64,000 nucleotides of DNA from Bubalus kerabau (Eukaryota; Chordata; Mammalia; Artiodactyla; Bovidae). The stretch is from assembly GCF_029407905.1 (NCBI RefSeq), contig NC_073637.1:50220501-50284500 (forward strand), written 5' to 3'. The translations under genes were made by a program, and so were the position numbers. Under the pieces are notes generated by a model, which searched no databases, was not told the origin of the DNA, and saw only the letters and a list, made by a program, of their open reading frames with translations. This document shows positions 34,077 to 45,676 of the stretch, piece after piece; the first letter of the stretch is position 1; each line of letters starts with the position of its first letter.

Positions 34077-34356
34077 TATGTATTCATTTTTGGCTTCCTT
34101 AGGTCTTAGCTGCAGCATGCAGGATCTTTGTTGTGGCGTGCAGATTCTCCAGTTGTGGCATCCGGGCTCTCTTGTGGTGGCGTGCAGGGTCCAGAGCACA
34201 TGGACTCTGTAGCTTGCTGCAGGCAGGCCCAGAAGTTGCTCTGCGGGCTTAGTTGCCCCATAGCGTGTGGTATCTTAGTTCCCTGGCCAGGGACTGAACC
34301 CGTGTCCACTGCATCGGAAAGTGGATTCTTAACCACCGGACCACCGGGGAAGTCCT
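34077..34356 (-). mobile_element. CHR-type SINE
   Basis: Reverse complement of a near-complete CHR SINE, ending with its head (ccggaccaccggggaagtcc). Flanks share an imperfect 'atggtggg(t)tt' (34065-34075 and 34361-34371), a likely worn TSD. Confidence 0.9.
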
Positions 34357-34579
34357 GGTGATGGTGGTTTGATGCATGAGTGCCTGATAAGGAGGTCACT
34401 GGGTGTGAGCTCTTGATTACTTGGTCTGCATATGAAAGATGTGCTCACAGGGGAGATGTTAGGTAGCTGTCTGTAGGATTGCCTCGCCCTGGGAGGGCAG
34501 TGTGTCCCTGGTCAGTGAAGCCTCAGATGGCAGATCATCAAGAGTACAGAAAATAAGAAAACATAGTTCATAGACACAA

Positions 34580-35690
34580 TTCCCTATGTTGGGATTTGCT
34601 GCCCAGACCTCCTTTTCATGCATATTCATCTATCCAGCTGCTACTTGGCATCATCACTTGGATGCCGTAGGGCATTTCAGAATTAACCTGCCTAAAACAA
34701 AGTATACCAATCTATCCGTAAACCTGGCCCTTCCAGTCTTCACCGTCTCAGTAAATACTGCCTCTAAAAATACAGCTAGAAACCTGGATAGCACCTTTTG
34801 TCCCCTTTGCGTCCCATGTCCAATCCATCTGCCGCTGCTTTCATTTTTAGTTCTAGAATATGTATTACATTTATACATCTCTCCTCATAGCCACTGTTGC
34901 AGTGCTAGTCTAAAGCAATACTTCTTATTTCAATATGGAGACAATACAATCGACCGTCAAAAAGACTGCACTTAAAGAAACAAACAGAAAAATCAACAAG
35001 TGAATATGAAAGCTATAAACTATACGTCCTCTACTTTTCGATTTTCTCATTCTCCTCAATCTTTTGCCATCCCTGTCCTGCAGCACAGGACACTACCTAT
35101 CATCCAGTCTGTGCTAAAGTAAACTTTTCCAAATATTAAGCAGAGTATATCACTCCCTTACTTAAAAATCTTTGGGTTGTAAGATTTCACTCATGCTTAG
35201 AATGAGGCCCAGTTCCTGACCTTGGGCTGGAGTTCCTGCAGGATGTGACCTCACTCTAAGCTTTCTAACTTCTTTTCATGCCATCTTCACCCTCACTCAC
35301 TATTCTTCGAAGCTTTTTTGTTTCTAGAATATTCTAAACTCTTTCCTGCCTCAGGAATTTGGCAGTCACTGGTAAACTGTATGTGAAATTTTTTTTCCCT
35401 AGACTTTGTGTACATCTGGTTTCTTCTTGTCCTTTAGCTGTGGGCTTAACCATCATCTCCTTAAAGCAGACTTCCCTGTCATCCTCTCTAACCACAGTCT
35501 GCTTCTCTGTCCTCCACACCAATCATAACATCAGGTTCTTTATGTTATAGTGTTGTATTGATGGTTGGTTGTCTAGTCACTGTTAGTTCATTGTTTACGG
35601 TGTCTTTTCTGCATGAATGCAACCTCCAGGAGGTCTGGCAGTCACATGCCCTTGTGAGTATGTCCTAGACGAATGAATTATTTAGACAGA
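34580..35690 (+). mobile_element. Long L2 LINE relic
   Basis: About 1.1 kb follows the L2 3' region in order: 'cagctgctacttggcatcat', 'aacctgcctaaaacaaagta', 'agaaacctggatagcacctt', 'tatatcactcccttacttaa', 'aatgaggcccagttcctgac', 'caggatgtgacctcactcta', 'ctttcctgcctcaggaattt', then 'gcaacctccaggaggtctgg'. It predates the ruminant elements. ORF 34586-34975 lies in it and is not a real gene. Confidence 0.75.
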
Positions 35691-35722
35691 CCATGTCTTT
35701 TCTTATGGTTCTTCTTTTAAAC

Positions 35723-36058
35723 TTTATTGATATATGATTGGCATTTAAAATTAAGTTTAAGATATAAAACATGATGGTTTTATATAGGCATATACTGTGA
35801 AAAGATTACCACCATAAGGTTGGTTAATACGTCTACCATTGCAGATAATTACCACTGTGTGTGTGTCTGTGTGTGTATATATGGTGAGGGCATGTAAGAT
35901 TTACTCCTTAGCCACTTTCAAGCATACAGTATAACATTCTGTACAGTAGATCCCCAGAACTTACTCATCTTAGAAGTAGAACTTTGTAACATTTGACTAC
36001 CATCACATCTCCCCACCCACCAGCCCCTGACAGCCACCAATCTACTGTTTCTACGAGT
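35723..36058 (-). mobile_element. Old L1 (L1M-type) 3' end with long TSD
   Basis: Reverse complement of an L1M 3' UTR ('tttattgatatatgattggc', 'gtagatccccagaacttact', 'cagccaccaatctactgttt'). The flanks at 35703-35722 and 36059-36078 match over 20 bases with one difference (ttatggttcttc versus ttatgattcttc at their start). Confidence 0.88.
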
Positions 36059-36288
36059 TTATGATTCTTCTTTTAAACATCGAGGCACAACTGTTAGGAC
36101 ATGAAAGCCTACTGAAAATTAATATATCAGTTTGTTTTCCTCCTGGTTGTCTGAAAACAGTACAAACTCAGGGAGTAAAAGGGAGAGAAAAGAATGATGA
36201 CTAGATTTATGTAAAAGGTATGAGAAAAGAAATTGGCATCAAAATGGATGGTTTTGTGGGTTTTAGGTTTTAATTTGTTTCTTTTCAA

Positions 36289-36415
36289 TTTTCTTAAGAA
36301 CTTACTATGTGCCAGGTGGTGCTAACTATTTTTAACAAATACATACTCATCACAATAACTCTAGAAAATAGATACATTATTATTATGATAAGATATATGA
36401 GGGCCATTTGTAAGA
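36289..36415 (-). mobile_element. MIR SINE relic
   Basis: Reverse-strand MIR: 'aagaacttactatgtgccag', then 'atactcatcacaataactct'. A second MIR in the opposite direction follows at 36480. Confidence 0.65.
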
Positions 36416-36479
36416 TGGCAACTTTTATTTGGTTTCCAGTTTTATGTTATTTAAACACACTTTGTAAAAATAGGAGAAA

Positions 36480-36735
36480 GAGGGTGTGGGTTCTGGAGCC
36501 ATGCAGGCTTGGGTTTTCACTTCTCATGGCACCATCACTTGCAGTGTGACCTTGAATATATTACCTAACCTCCTTAAAAACTGTTTTCTTCATGTAAATA
36601 ATGGGAAAAGCAGCAGTGCTTACCCGCAGAGTTGTGGTGCTCACTAATTTAGATTAAATGGTGGGTAGAAAATTATTGTAACACAGTGTCTGGCACATAG
36701 AAAATGCTCCAAAAATATTAGTTATGATGACCGCC
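36480..36735 (+). mobile_element. MIR SINE, near full length
   Basis: Sense MIR: 'gggttctggagccatgcagg', 'cttgcagtgtgaccttgaat', 'ctgttttcttcatgtaaata', then 'acagtgtctggcacatagaa'. Confidence 0.85.
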
Positions 36736-37845
36736 CTCAGTTTTGTAACATTTAGGAGCAGCGCATAAATAACAAAATGTTCTGTGCCTGGTGTAAGGGA
36801 ACAAGATGTCCCAGTTTAGGAACATCATAAAACTATAGCAGAAATGTCTATACTTAAATGTCTTTGAAGCAACTGTTCATACCCTAATGGCTATATTAAA
36901 ACAAAATAAACAGAAAAGCTGACAAGGTATCACATAAAACATATACAAAGTGTAGCTCAGGGTGTAATTTCTGAATATATAATGAATACACTAATAAGAA
37001 CTAATGGGTCAACCTCATTTGTAATGACATTTAAAGATAAAGACTCTTCTCCATTTCTGTTTTTTGGTGAAATTTTAATAATATCATTTTGGTACTAGAG
37101 TCAAAAAAGCTTTGAGTCATTCTCTCACCTCCCTTCAGTTGCCCGCACTGCCTGCCATGGTGCAGGTCATACAGAATAGCTCTTCTATCTCCTAAGTTTT
37201 TGTCCAAACTTGTTTTATGGGAGCTCAGGTGATGTGGCTCCTACCCCTCCTTTGGGAGCCAGCTCCATGGCTCAGTAGCTTGCTCAGTTGGCACGGATTA
37301 TCGAATATGGTGTCTTCATGTTCTCTTTCATACTACCATCGTGTTACTTTTAACTAATGCCTTCTGCATTATCCAAAGCAATTCACTTCTTTTCTTGATG
37401 TTTGCAGCCTTCAGGTATTAGTGGACTGTTATCACAACTGCCCCGCCTCCCTCCGCCCTGCTTTAATCATCACTTAGCCAGGTTTTACATATTTAGTTCT
37501 TTTTATCTTTCCCCGCAAGTTCATCCCCCCCAGGCCTGTAATCATTTTGTTATTCTTCTTTGAGACCTTTCCAGTTTGTCTGCCTGTGTCTGGAATTGAG
37601 GTTCCCCAAAATGACTGCATCACTACAAATATATTTGCTAGCAGAGTCCTCTGGAGTCCCAGAGCTGTTTGCTGAGAGGGATGATCGAGCATTGAGCCAA
37701 CCTCAAAATGAGATGGCACGTTGAAAGCATGTGTTGTTGAATTCTGCTTTCTATTTGCCTGTCAACATGACTAATCTCCTTCCTAGATTTCAAGTTTCTT
37801 AGGAGGAAAATACATGCACAATTGACTTCTCTTGAATGGGTAAGT
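36736..37845. other. Non-coding stretch, nothing recognised
   Basis: 1.1 kb without a recognised gene or repeat. Confidence 0.45.
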
Positions 37846-37847
37846 GT

Positions 37848-38028
37848 CTTCAACCTTGACTGCACATTGGCGTTTACCAGTGATCTTTAGAAAATACTCA
37901 TGCCTGACCCCTATCCCTAGGCACTCTAAGTACCTTGGGATGGGATAGGAGCGGGCCATCAGAATTTTTTAAAACTCCCCAGGTGATTCTAATGTGTAAC
38001 AAAGTTTGAAAATCACAGCCCTAAACAA
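37848..38028 (+). mobile_element. MER5A-like hAT (Charlie) non-autonomous element
   Basis: Sense pattern of MER5A: 'gactgcacattggcgtttac', 'catgcctgacccctatccct', then the strong end 'ccccaggtgattctaatgtg' and 'aaagtttgaaaatcacag'. Confidence 0.7.
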
Positions 38029-38080
38029 CACATGCTTGGTAAACATTTGGCAGGTGAATGAAAAAATAAGTGCTGTGGTA

Positions 38081-38160
38081 TTAGGCGGGCCAAGAAGTTC
38101 CTTCAGGTTTTTCCATAACAGCTTACAGAAAAACCCGAGCAAACTTCTTGGCCCACCCAA
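38081..38160. mobile_element. Palindromic mariner MITE (80 bp) with TA target sites
   Basis: An 80-bp element between two TA dinucleotides (38079-38080 and 38161-38162, the mariner target). Its halves are near-perfect inverted repeats: the left end 'ttaggcgggccaagaag' pairs with the right end 'cttcttggcccacccaa', and 'caggtttttc' pairs with 'gaaaaacccg'. This is the ruminant mariner-derived hairpin that I recall as the source of many bovine miR-2284/2285 family members. No transposase is encoded. Whether this copy is transcribed is unknown. Confidence 0.88.
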
Positions 38161-38162
38161 TA

Positions 38163-39696
38163 CTTATCTTTTCCTCAACTCATATCTCAAAGTATCTCCA
38201 GGGATCATTGTCTCACAGCTTCCTGCTACTATTATTTATGTGTACTTTATATTGGTATTTCAAACTTTTCCAGGTCACTACTCATTGAATGATTTTTTGG
38301 CCAGAGTTTCTAGAAGCCTTGAAGGAATTGTATCATGTGTCTGACCTCTCAGTTTTCTAACTTCTCAATTTAATAGTGAGCTCATGTGTAAGTATGTCAT
38401 TCTAAATCTTTCCAAGTGCCTGAGAATAAAATAAATCATAATTTCCCTTCTACTTTTGTTTCCATTCATTTATTTCTCTAGCACTTGTCAACCCTATAAA
38501 GATCTACTTTATTTACATGCCCACAAGCTTTTGCAAAGAATTTTTCCTGACAAATTTTGGTTCAAGAGCAGCATGTCTGTACAGATACAATTAAATAATT
38601 CATTAGATAAAATTTCAAGATACAGTTTAGCATATTCATAAATACTATGTCAATGTAATGGTAGATTTAAAAAGATTGAACAGACTTTAGTTTTTAGAGC
38701 AGTTTTAGGTTTACAAAAACAGTTGAAAAGAAAGTACAGAGAATTTTTTTGTGTGGGTATTTTGGCAGATTGAAACTCAAAGCATCATACAAAGGGAAAT
38801 GTCTTTTGGATCTCTGGCAAATGCTTTAAACAGTGAATATTACATAGGAAAATTTTAAACTAGGTAGGTGACAAGAATGTGAAACTGCATTGTGCTGGAC
38901 TTTTAATTATAATGATAGAAATAATGGGGCTTACCTGGCATGGTTTGGGGTTTATTTTTCTTTCATGGACTTTCAAATATTTTTACTTTTAGCACAGTCA
39001 AGAGGTAGACAGCCAAAATGTAGCTCTCACAACAAGACCACACGAATCCAGCATTCTTATCTAGAGAGGCCTTCCTTTGAGAGACGGCCAAGAGGCTGAA
39101 AGACATGTCTCTAGAATGTGGGGCAGAGAGAGAGTCACCAAAGTGGTAGCTTGTTGGAGCAAGCACTTGACCTTCAGTAACTATGCATTCTTGTCTTTAA
39201 GACTGTGCAAATTCTTGAGTTGAATCTTGCGCAAGATTGATAGGCCTGCAAGTAGCTCTCATTCATGATGTCTTTGTCTTCTGTATCCTGCTTTTTACCA
39301 AACACCGACAGCCTGGATAATCAAAGAAAACCTTATGCCTATCAGTTTTCTCATGCAGTTATGTTTGGGACAAGAGGAAGTTCTAGGGTTTGATTAACCT
39401 CAGTAATGAACAGGAAAGAAAGGAGCAAGTCCAAAGAGATTCTCACTCAGCTGCCCAGATAGTACCAGAAAAATAATTTTCAGAGGTTAAGTCTCCAAGT
39501 AATCAATTGTCCAATTTCTATTATTTTATAAAAGATGAAGAATGTAATATCAATATATATTAATGATGTCTTTATTAAAACTATGAAGCCGTATACAGTA
39601 ACTTTCCTGTGGCTAAAATTCAGTTTCCCTACCATTTGCATTAGTCTGTCAGGTATATATCTACATGCTTTTATCAAACCACAAAAGAAGTATCCT
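38163..39696. other. Non-coding stretch, nothing recognised
   Basis: 1.5 kb, AT-rich. No gene or known repeat. Confidence 0.45.
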
Positions 39697-39710
39697 ATGT
39701 GTCTCTCTAG

Positions 39711-39904
39711 GGGCTTCCCTCATAGCTCAGTTGGTAAAGAGTATGTCTGCAATGTAGGAGACCTGGGTTTGATTCCTGGGTCAGAAGATCCTCTGAAGAA
39801 GGAAATGGCAACCCACTCCAGTATTCTTTCCTGTAGAATCCCATGGACAGCTACAGTCCATTGATTTGCAAGAGTCGAACACAACTTAGCGACTAAACCA
39901 CACC
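39711..39904 (+). mobile_element. Bov-tA SINE
   Basis: Head 'gggcttccctcatagctcag', B-box-like 'ggtttgattcctgg' and a shortened Bov-A body. TSD atgtgtctctctag / atgtatatctctag (39697-39710 and 39905-39918; 2 of 14 differ). Confidence 0.9.
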
Positions 39905-40036
39905 ATGTATATCTCTAGACTTAGAATAATTGTTGAATTCTGCCACTGTTACACTAAAGTGTAGATAAACTTTTCAAAGACATTTGCATAGGGAAACATC
40001 ATAGTCACCTCCAGTTAGAGGTCCTTAACTAATATA

Positions 40037-40247
40037 ACATGCATGCTCAGTCACTCAGTGGTATCTGACTCTTTGCTATCCCATGACTGTAGCCCGCCAG
40101 GCTCCTCTGTCCCTGGGATTCTGCAGGCAAGAATACTGAAGTGAGTTGCCATTCCTGTCTCCAGGGGATCTTCCAGACCCAGGGTCAAACCCGGGTCTTC
40201 TGCATTGCAGGTGGATTCTTTTACCACTTGAGCCACCAGAGAAACCC
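40037..40247 (-). mobile_element. Bov-tA SINE
   Basis: Reverse-complement Bov-tA ending with its head (gagccaccagagaaaccc). A short TSD aactaata is at 40027-40034 and 40248-40255; the left copy is a few bases from the element. Confidence 0.9.
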
Positions 40248-40313
40248 AACTAATAACTCTTGTTAATAATCAGAGACTGGCCTAAAATATTTTTTCTCCA
40301 TAAAGCAAGAGCA

Positions 40314-40652
40314 TGAACCTATTTTCAGGCCCAGAATAGAGATGCAGATGTAGATGATGGACTTATGGACACAGCCGAGGAAGGAGAAGGTGGGATGAAT
40401 TGAGAGAGTAGCATGAAACATACACATTACCAGGTGCAAAATAGATAGCTAGTGAGAAGTTGCTGTATAGCATAGGGAGCTCAGCCTGGAGCCCTGTGAC
40501 AACGTACGGGGAGGTGTAGGGGTGGGTGGGAGGGAGTTTGAAGACAGAGGAGGTATATGTATACTTTTGGGTGATGCATGTTGTTGTATGGCAGAAACCA
40601 ACACAATTGGCAATTACCTTCCAATTAAAAATAAACTTAAAAAGGAAAAAAG
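40314..40652 (+). mobile_element. L1 3' UTR, truncated
   Basis: Sense artiodactyl L1 3' UTR ('gaagttgctgtatagcatag', 'atgttgttgtatggcagaaa', 'ttaccttccaattaaaaata'). The TSD aaagcaagagca (12 bp, exact) is at 40302-40313 and 40653-40664. Confidence 0.93.
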
Positions 40653-40861
40653 AAAGCAAGAGCAGATAAAACAGCAAAATCTCAGGTTTTGGTAATTGGG
40701 ATATAGTAGTTGGTTATGGGATATAGAAAGTCAAGAATTATTGGGAAAGGGCTTTGGGATTGCATTTATCTAGGAAATTATTTTCCTGAGAAAAGCCAGG
40801 GGAGTTAATTAAACTGCTTACCAACACATTGTAAGTAGAAGTTTATATTCGGGATCTTTTA

Positions 40862-41220
40862 AAAGGTGGTCCAGGGACTGGCTACATGGGCTGGAAAGTG
40901 CCTGGTGGTTTTTAGTTGCTAAGTCATGTCCGACTCTTGTGACCCCACTGACTATAGTCTGCCAGGCTCCTCTGTCCATGAGCTTCTCCAGGCAAGAATA
41001 CTGGAGTGGGTTGCCATTTCCTTCTCCAGGGGATCTTCCCGACCCAGGAATCAAACCCAGGTCTCCTGCATTGCAGGCAGATGATTTACTGACTGAGCTA
41101 TGTAAATCCCTGGGCTTAACTCTAAACCCACTGTAGCAAGGTCTGTGGGGGTGAGGCCAGAAAGCTGCATTTTTAACATGATCCCTAGCTGAATTTTCTG
41201 TATGCATCTTGGGTCTACTT
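40862..41220 (+). mobile_element. MER5A-like element split by a Bov-tA
   Basis: 'aaggtggtccagggactggc' (40862-40905) and '(g)gccagaaagctgcattttta' followed by 'atgatccctagctgaatttt' (41109-41220) are successive parts of a MER5A-type hAT element. The SINE at 40911-41108 interrupts it. Confidence 0.6.
40911..41108 (-). mobile_element. Bov-tA SINE inside a MER5A-like element
   Basis: Reverse-complement body and head (gactgagctatgtaaatccc). No clean TSD. Confidence 0.9.
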
Positions 41221-42334
41221 ACAGAATATAGAATAGAATGGGTCAGAAGATGTTAAGCCTTGTATCCTCTTCTCATTTTACTTTGCTAACTATACACTGA
41301 AACAAAATGTAAGCTAGAATTATAGAAACTATAGGTGGTGAATCCCCCCATGTTAACAACTCAGCTTTAAGTAACTGCACACAGAAAGACCCCAAACTCT
41401 TTGCCTTAATATTTTTAGCTTTTGAACAATCAGAAATTACAACCAATGAAAAAAAGAATCAGAGGAAAATGATCCAGATATAATCAGTTCTCTAATGGGG
41501 ACATAGAATTAAGATTAAGATCAGATGAACATTGTAGTAAAAGTTGCTTAGTAATTGTGTAGTTTAGTGTATACACTTAGGATAACTATCCATTTCTGTT
41601 GAGTTCAGTCCCTTTTAGTTGATCTCTCCCACTCTCTTTTTTAAAGGTCTGGTTAAAACAGTTTCAAATGTTGTTAAAAAGAGATATTTTAATCCGCTGG
41701 ATTTGATTAATTTTTTTCAAAGTTCCAGTTTCTGGAGTGTTCAGAACAAGAAAATGATACTCTGCTCTGGTAGAATTGCCTGAACAAGATCTATTTCTGT
41801 CTGTGTGTGTGTCATACATTACATTTAAAATACAAATAATGCAGGTGAAATAACGGGGTTATTTATTCTCATTGAAGAGCCTAAAAGGTTCGAAGTAACT
41901 CAAACGTACCCATTATAAAAGGCTATATATATATATATATTCATTTCAAACACCCTGCATTCATTAAAACAGTTTTGGAATTACAGTTTTCAAAGTTGTT
42001 TTTTTTTTTTTTTTTTGCTAAGATCAAGTAATAGTCTTTTAAAAAATCCTCTGAAGGGAAAAAATGTTCATAATTTGAGAGTGGCTTTGATTTGGGGGTA
42101 CGATTTGATGATGTGGTTGTTCATTTGGGAACTTTTAACTAATTAATAACAAGTTGCAACTCTAGAATAATGAAATCTATTTTCTCTGTGATTCATGCAT
42201 GGGTTCCAAAGGCGATTCTAAAAACAACATCCTACTAATCTTTTGTGCATTAACAATACTACTATAGTGACCAAGGATTTGCTGTGAATAGGTGAAATAA
42301 TTCTAGTCTTGGTGTGTAAAAACATTTTAAAAGT
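41221..42334. other. Non-coding stretch with TA and T runs
   Basis: Contains (TA)n at 41924-41940 and a T19 run at 41998-42016. No gene or known repeat. Confidence 0.45.
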
Positions 42335-42500
42335 CACGGCTCTGCTGCTACTGCCTGTGAAGCCTTAAGCAATTTGCTTGCTCGGAGTTTCCTTTTCTTC
42401 ATCTTTAAAATGAAGGTTATTATAACCTACCCCACAGGATTACAACAAGATTTAAATAAGAGGATATGCGAGAAAGTGCTTTATAAAATGAAAACACAGA
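42335..42500 (+). mobile_element. MIR SINE relic
   Basis: Sense MIR: 'cggctctgctgctactgcct', 'gccttaagcaatttgcttgc', 'cttcatctttaaaatgaagg', then 'cccacaggattacaacaaga'. Confidence 0.75.
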
Positions 42501-43392
42501 TGTGTTATGTTGATAATATTACCTATTTCTGAGCTGTTTGTTTTGAAGAATAACTGCATTTGGATGAAGATGTTCTTTATTTCTTTAAAGAAAGTTTTAT
42601 ATTTTTGTGATCACTACTCAGTTAGTTAGTAGTAATTATGTTTATTTAAACAAATATTATTCTGTAAAGCAGACTTTTGAAAATTTCCATTTCAGGATGT
42701 TGGTCTCCCTTAGAAGACATTGAAAAGGAGTGAAATTCTATTTTAAAATACAGAATCCTCATTCTCCCACATTTTTTAAATACAAGTAAATTAGAATCAA
42801 GACGTTTCCCTACTCAACACTTTTGAAAAACTGATGTTTATAATATAAGGACTGATAAGTTATTTAAATGAGAAATATGAGTATCAATGATGAAAACATT
42901 GGCCAAATCTATCTCTTCACTGTAAATTAAAAGTCTATGATCTTCATTTTTCTTATTTATTTCTGAAGAATGCTTTCCATGTGTGACAGTATTAGTAATC
43001 ATAATCCACAGAAAATCTTCAAAACATTTCAGATGATTTTCTCCACAATATACTTTATTTTTGTAAATGTGATAAGACAGAAGTAATTAATTTAATATGG
43101 ATCTTTGCCTTCTGTTTTTTTCTCCATAACATTAAGGTTTCCAAATCCAGTGAATGGGAAGACGGAGGCCAAAGCAGAGGTTTATTTCCTCCCCAAGTAA
43201 AAGGCTTAGCCTAGAATAATTTCATCAGGCTCTTAATGATAGTGAAAAGATTTTGACAGTGTTAAATATAATTTTGAAAGCCTAAGTGCATTCTTTTAAT
43301 TTTTCCCTGTTTCATCTTGATATTAAATGTCCAGTTAGGTCCAAACTTTGGGTGAAAGGTCAAGTGACACGGTTAATCTTTTGACTCCCTCT
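42501..43392. other. Non-coding stretch, nothing recognised
   Basis: AT-rich, no gene or repeat identified. Confidence 0.45.
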
Positions 43393-43404
43393 ATGAGGGC
43401 TTTT

Positions 43405-43444
43405 GACACGACTGAAGTGAGTTAGCAGCAGCAGCAGCAGCAGC
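43405..43444 (+). mobile_element. Bov-A2 tail-only insertion (40 bp)
   Basis: Only the last bases of Bov-A2 (acacgactgaagtgagttag) and its (AGC)n tail. It is bounded by atgagggctttt (43393-43404) and atgagggcttttt (43445-43457). Confidence 0.85.
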
Positions 43445-43457
43445 ATGAGGGCTTTTT

Positions 43458-43732
43458 GGAGAAGGCAATGGCACCCCACTCCAGTACTCTTGCCTGGAAA
43501 ATCCCATGGATGGAGGATCCTGGTAGGCTGCAGTCCATGGGGTTGCTAAGAGTCGGACATGACTGAGCAACTTCAATTTCACTTTTCACTTTCATGCACT
43601 GGAGAAGGAAATGGCAACCCACTTCAGTGTTATTGCCTGCAGAATCCCAAGGACGGGGGAGCCTGGTGGGCTGCCGTCTATGGGGTCGCACAGAGTCGGA
43701 CACAAGTGAAGCGACTTAGTAGCAGCAGCAGC
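43458..43732 (+). mobile_element. Bov-A2 SINE dimer
   Basis: Starts ggagaaggcaatggcacccc. Two monomers with linker ttcacttttcactttcatgc and the tail (AGC)n. Flanked by atgagggcttttt (43445-43457) and atgtgggcttttt (43733-43745), the second and third copies of one target word. Confidence 0.94.
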
Positions 43733-43745
43733 ATGTGGGCTTTTT

Positions 43746-44654
43746 AAGAAAGATTCTTTGGCACTGTGGCAGCAAGCCCTCTACACTTGAATAAGTCATG
43801 ACGAAAACACACAGAGTGAAGGAAGAGAATCTGGCTACAGGTGAAGATAATGTCATATAGATAACAACATAATATTTTTCAAATACTCATGAACACTCAC
43901 ATTCTGATTAATTCTTTATTAAATCTGTTTTTCAGCCTTGGCCATAAAGCAACTCATTTTCCAGAATTCATTTTCCCAATCTTGCAGTTGTTGGCACTTA
44001 TTTCACAAGAACCAAAGTAGAGACTCCGTGTGGAATCTGTGTTTGTAATCCAAGTCAACACAAAGTAGATCCAAAATATTATTACTTATCGTTAGAGGAA
44101 GGAAATAATCATTTTGTACCAGACATTTAAAGAGATAGAATTTCTTTCTATACAGTCTAAAAACAGGAATGAGAAAGTAGAATTTTCTTAAGTAATCACT
44201 TCAAAAATAAGAAAATAGGCTTTAAAGTCTTAAATTAAACTTCAAATCTTAAATTTTAAACTTTAAGTCTTTAATTAAGCTCTAAGTCTTAAATTCCAAA
44301 GTGCTTTTTGGAATTTGATTCTCTTCCAAATAGAAATTTGCTACCTATTTTATACTTCTATTAATTTGTGTTTTCTTTTAAAGATGTTTTTAAGAAAAGG
44401 AATCATACTTATTATCTTTTTTTTCCTCATGCCTAACACAGTGCCTTGACCCAAATAGGCTCATATTGTATGCTTGTTCTTTATTTGAACACGTCTATGT
44501 GTTAAACTTTGAGAGGGCAAGAGGGAAATTTCCTGGCCCCCAATCTCATCTAACATCAAAGGGCATTTCCTCTGCTCTGGGGTAGAGATTATTCCACAGG
44601 CCTTTGTTAGTCTGTATCTTAGGTATCAGTTAAAAATTGTCCTGATAATAGCAG
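43746..44654. other. Non-coding stretch with a degenerate minisatellite
   Basis: No gene or known repeat apart from the tandem array at 44219-44300. Confidence 0.45.
44219..44300. repeat. Degenerate tandem repeat, unit about 16-20 bp
   Basis: Four to five worn copies of a word like 'tttaagtcttaaattaa', each differing by small changes. Confidence 0.75.
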
Positions 44655-44850
44655 CAGATGAATACTCATTGAGTACTTAGTATGTTCCACTATACTAAGT
44701 TCCTCACCAGTATTATCTTACTCATCCTCATTAACTCATATATAAAGCACAGTGACTTAGAAGGGAAAGTGAAGATTTGAGTATCATATTCAAGTCTACC
44801 CAGCTAGGCAGTTGTAGGTCCTCGGGTTGCGTCTCCAAATTTCTTCCAAC
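44655..44850 (-). mobile_element. MIR SINE relic
   Basis: Reverse-strand MIR: 'tactcattgagtacttagta', 'tattatcttactcatcctca', then 'acccagctaggcagttgtag'. Confidence 0.7.
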
Positions 44851-45144
44851 TAAGCTTTGGCAGACATAGGATGTGAGCGTTGAAGATGCTAATAAGATTA
44901 AAACGTGCCAAAGATGTTACTCTTCACAGTTTTGTTTAACTCATCCCCAAACCTGCCCCGAGCCCATCTCATCCCCGTGGTGAGAGCTATTGGTGCAAAC
45001 AGAGACTCATCCTCACCTGACGTTCTCCTCTCCTACCTCTGGAAGCCCTGCTCTGCATCTCGTCTTGCTTTGCCCTGAGCTGCTGCTCTGGGATCTCTGC
45101 TCAGCGGCTTCATGGACGCAGCTCCACAGAGGCAGTGATGGCAG

Positions 45145-45607
45145 TTGTTCAGTCCCTCAGTCATGTCCGTCTCTTTGCGACCCCATGGACCGCAACACAT
45201 CTGGCTTCCCTGAACTTCACCACCTCCCGGAGTTTGCTCAAACTCATGTCCATTGACTCGGTGATGCTATCCAACCATCTCATCCTCTGTTGTCCCCTTC
45301 TCCTTCTGCCTTCAATCTTTTCCAGCATCAGGGTCTTTTCCAACGAGTCGGCTCTTCACGTCAGGTGGCCAAATTATTGGAGCTTCAGCATCAGTCCTTC
45401 CAATAAATATTCCAGACTGATTTCCCTTAGTATTGACTGGTTTGATCTCCTTGCAGTCCAAGGGACTCTCAAGAGTCTTCTCCAACACCACAGTTCAAAA
45501 GCACCAATTCTTTAGCTCTCACCTTTCTTTATGGTCCAGTTCTCACATCCGTACATGACTACTGGGAAAACCATAGCTTTGACTATATGGACCTTTGTTG
45601 GCAAAGA
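45145..45607 (-). mobile_element. BovB LINE 3' end
   Basis: Reverse-complement BovB C-terminal region. ORF 45161-45343 (minus) encodes MEKTLMLEKIEGRRRRGQQ, the IEG-type variant also seen at 2101 and 22808. It extends inward to 'ggacctttgttggcaaag'. A short TSD gatggcag is at 45137-45144 and 45608-45615. Confidence 0.93.
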
Positions 45608-45676
45608 GATGGCAGAGACTTATGCGGTTAATGCTACTCTATGTCACTGAAGGATTCCAGGATGAAAAAGTATTGA

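Noticed and set aside
34586..34975. 129-codon plus-strand ORF
   Set aside because: Lies wholly in an old L2 relic, in a part of L2 not known to me as coding, and it looks like an accidental frame.
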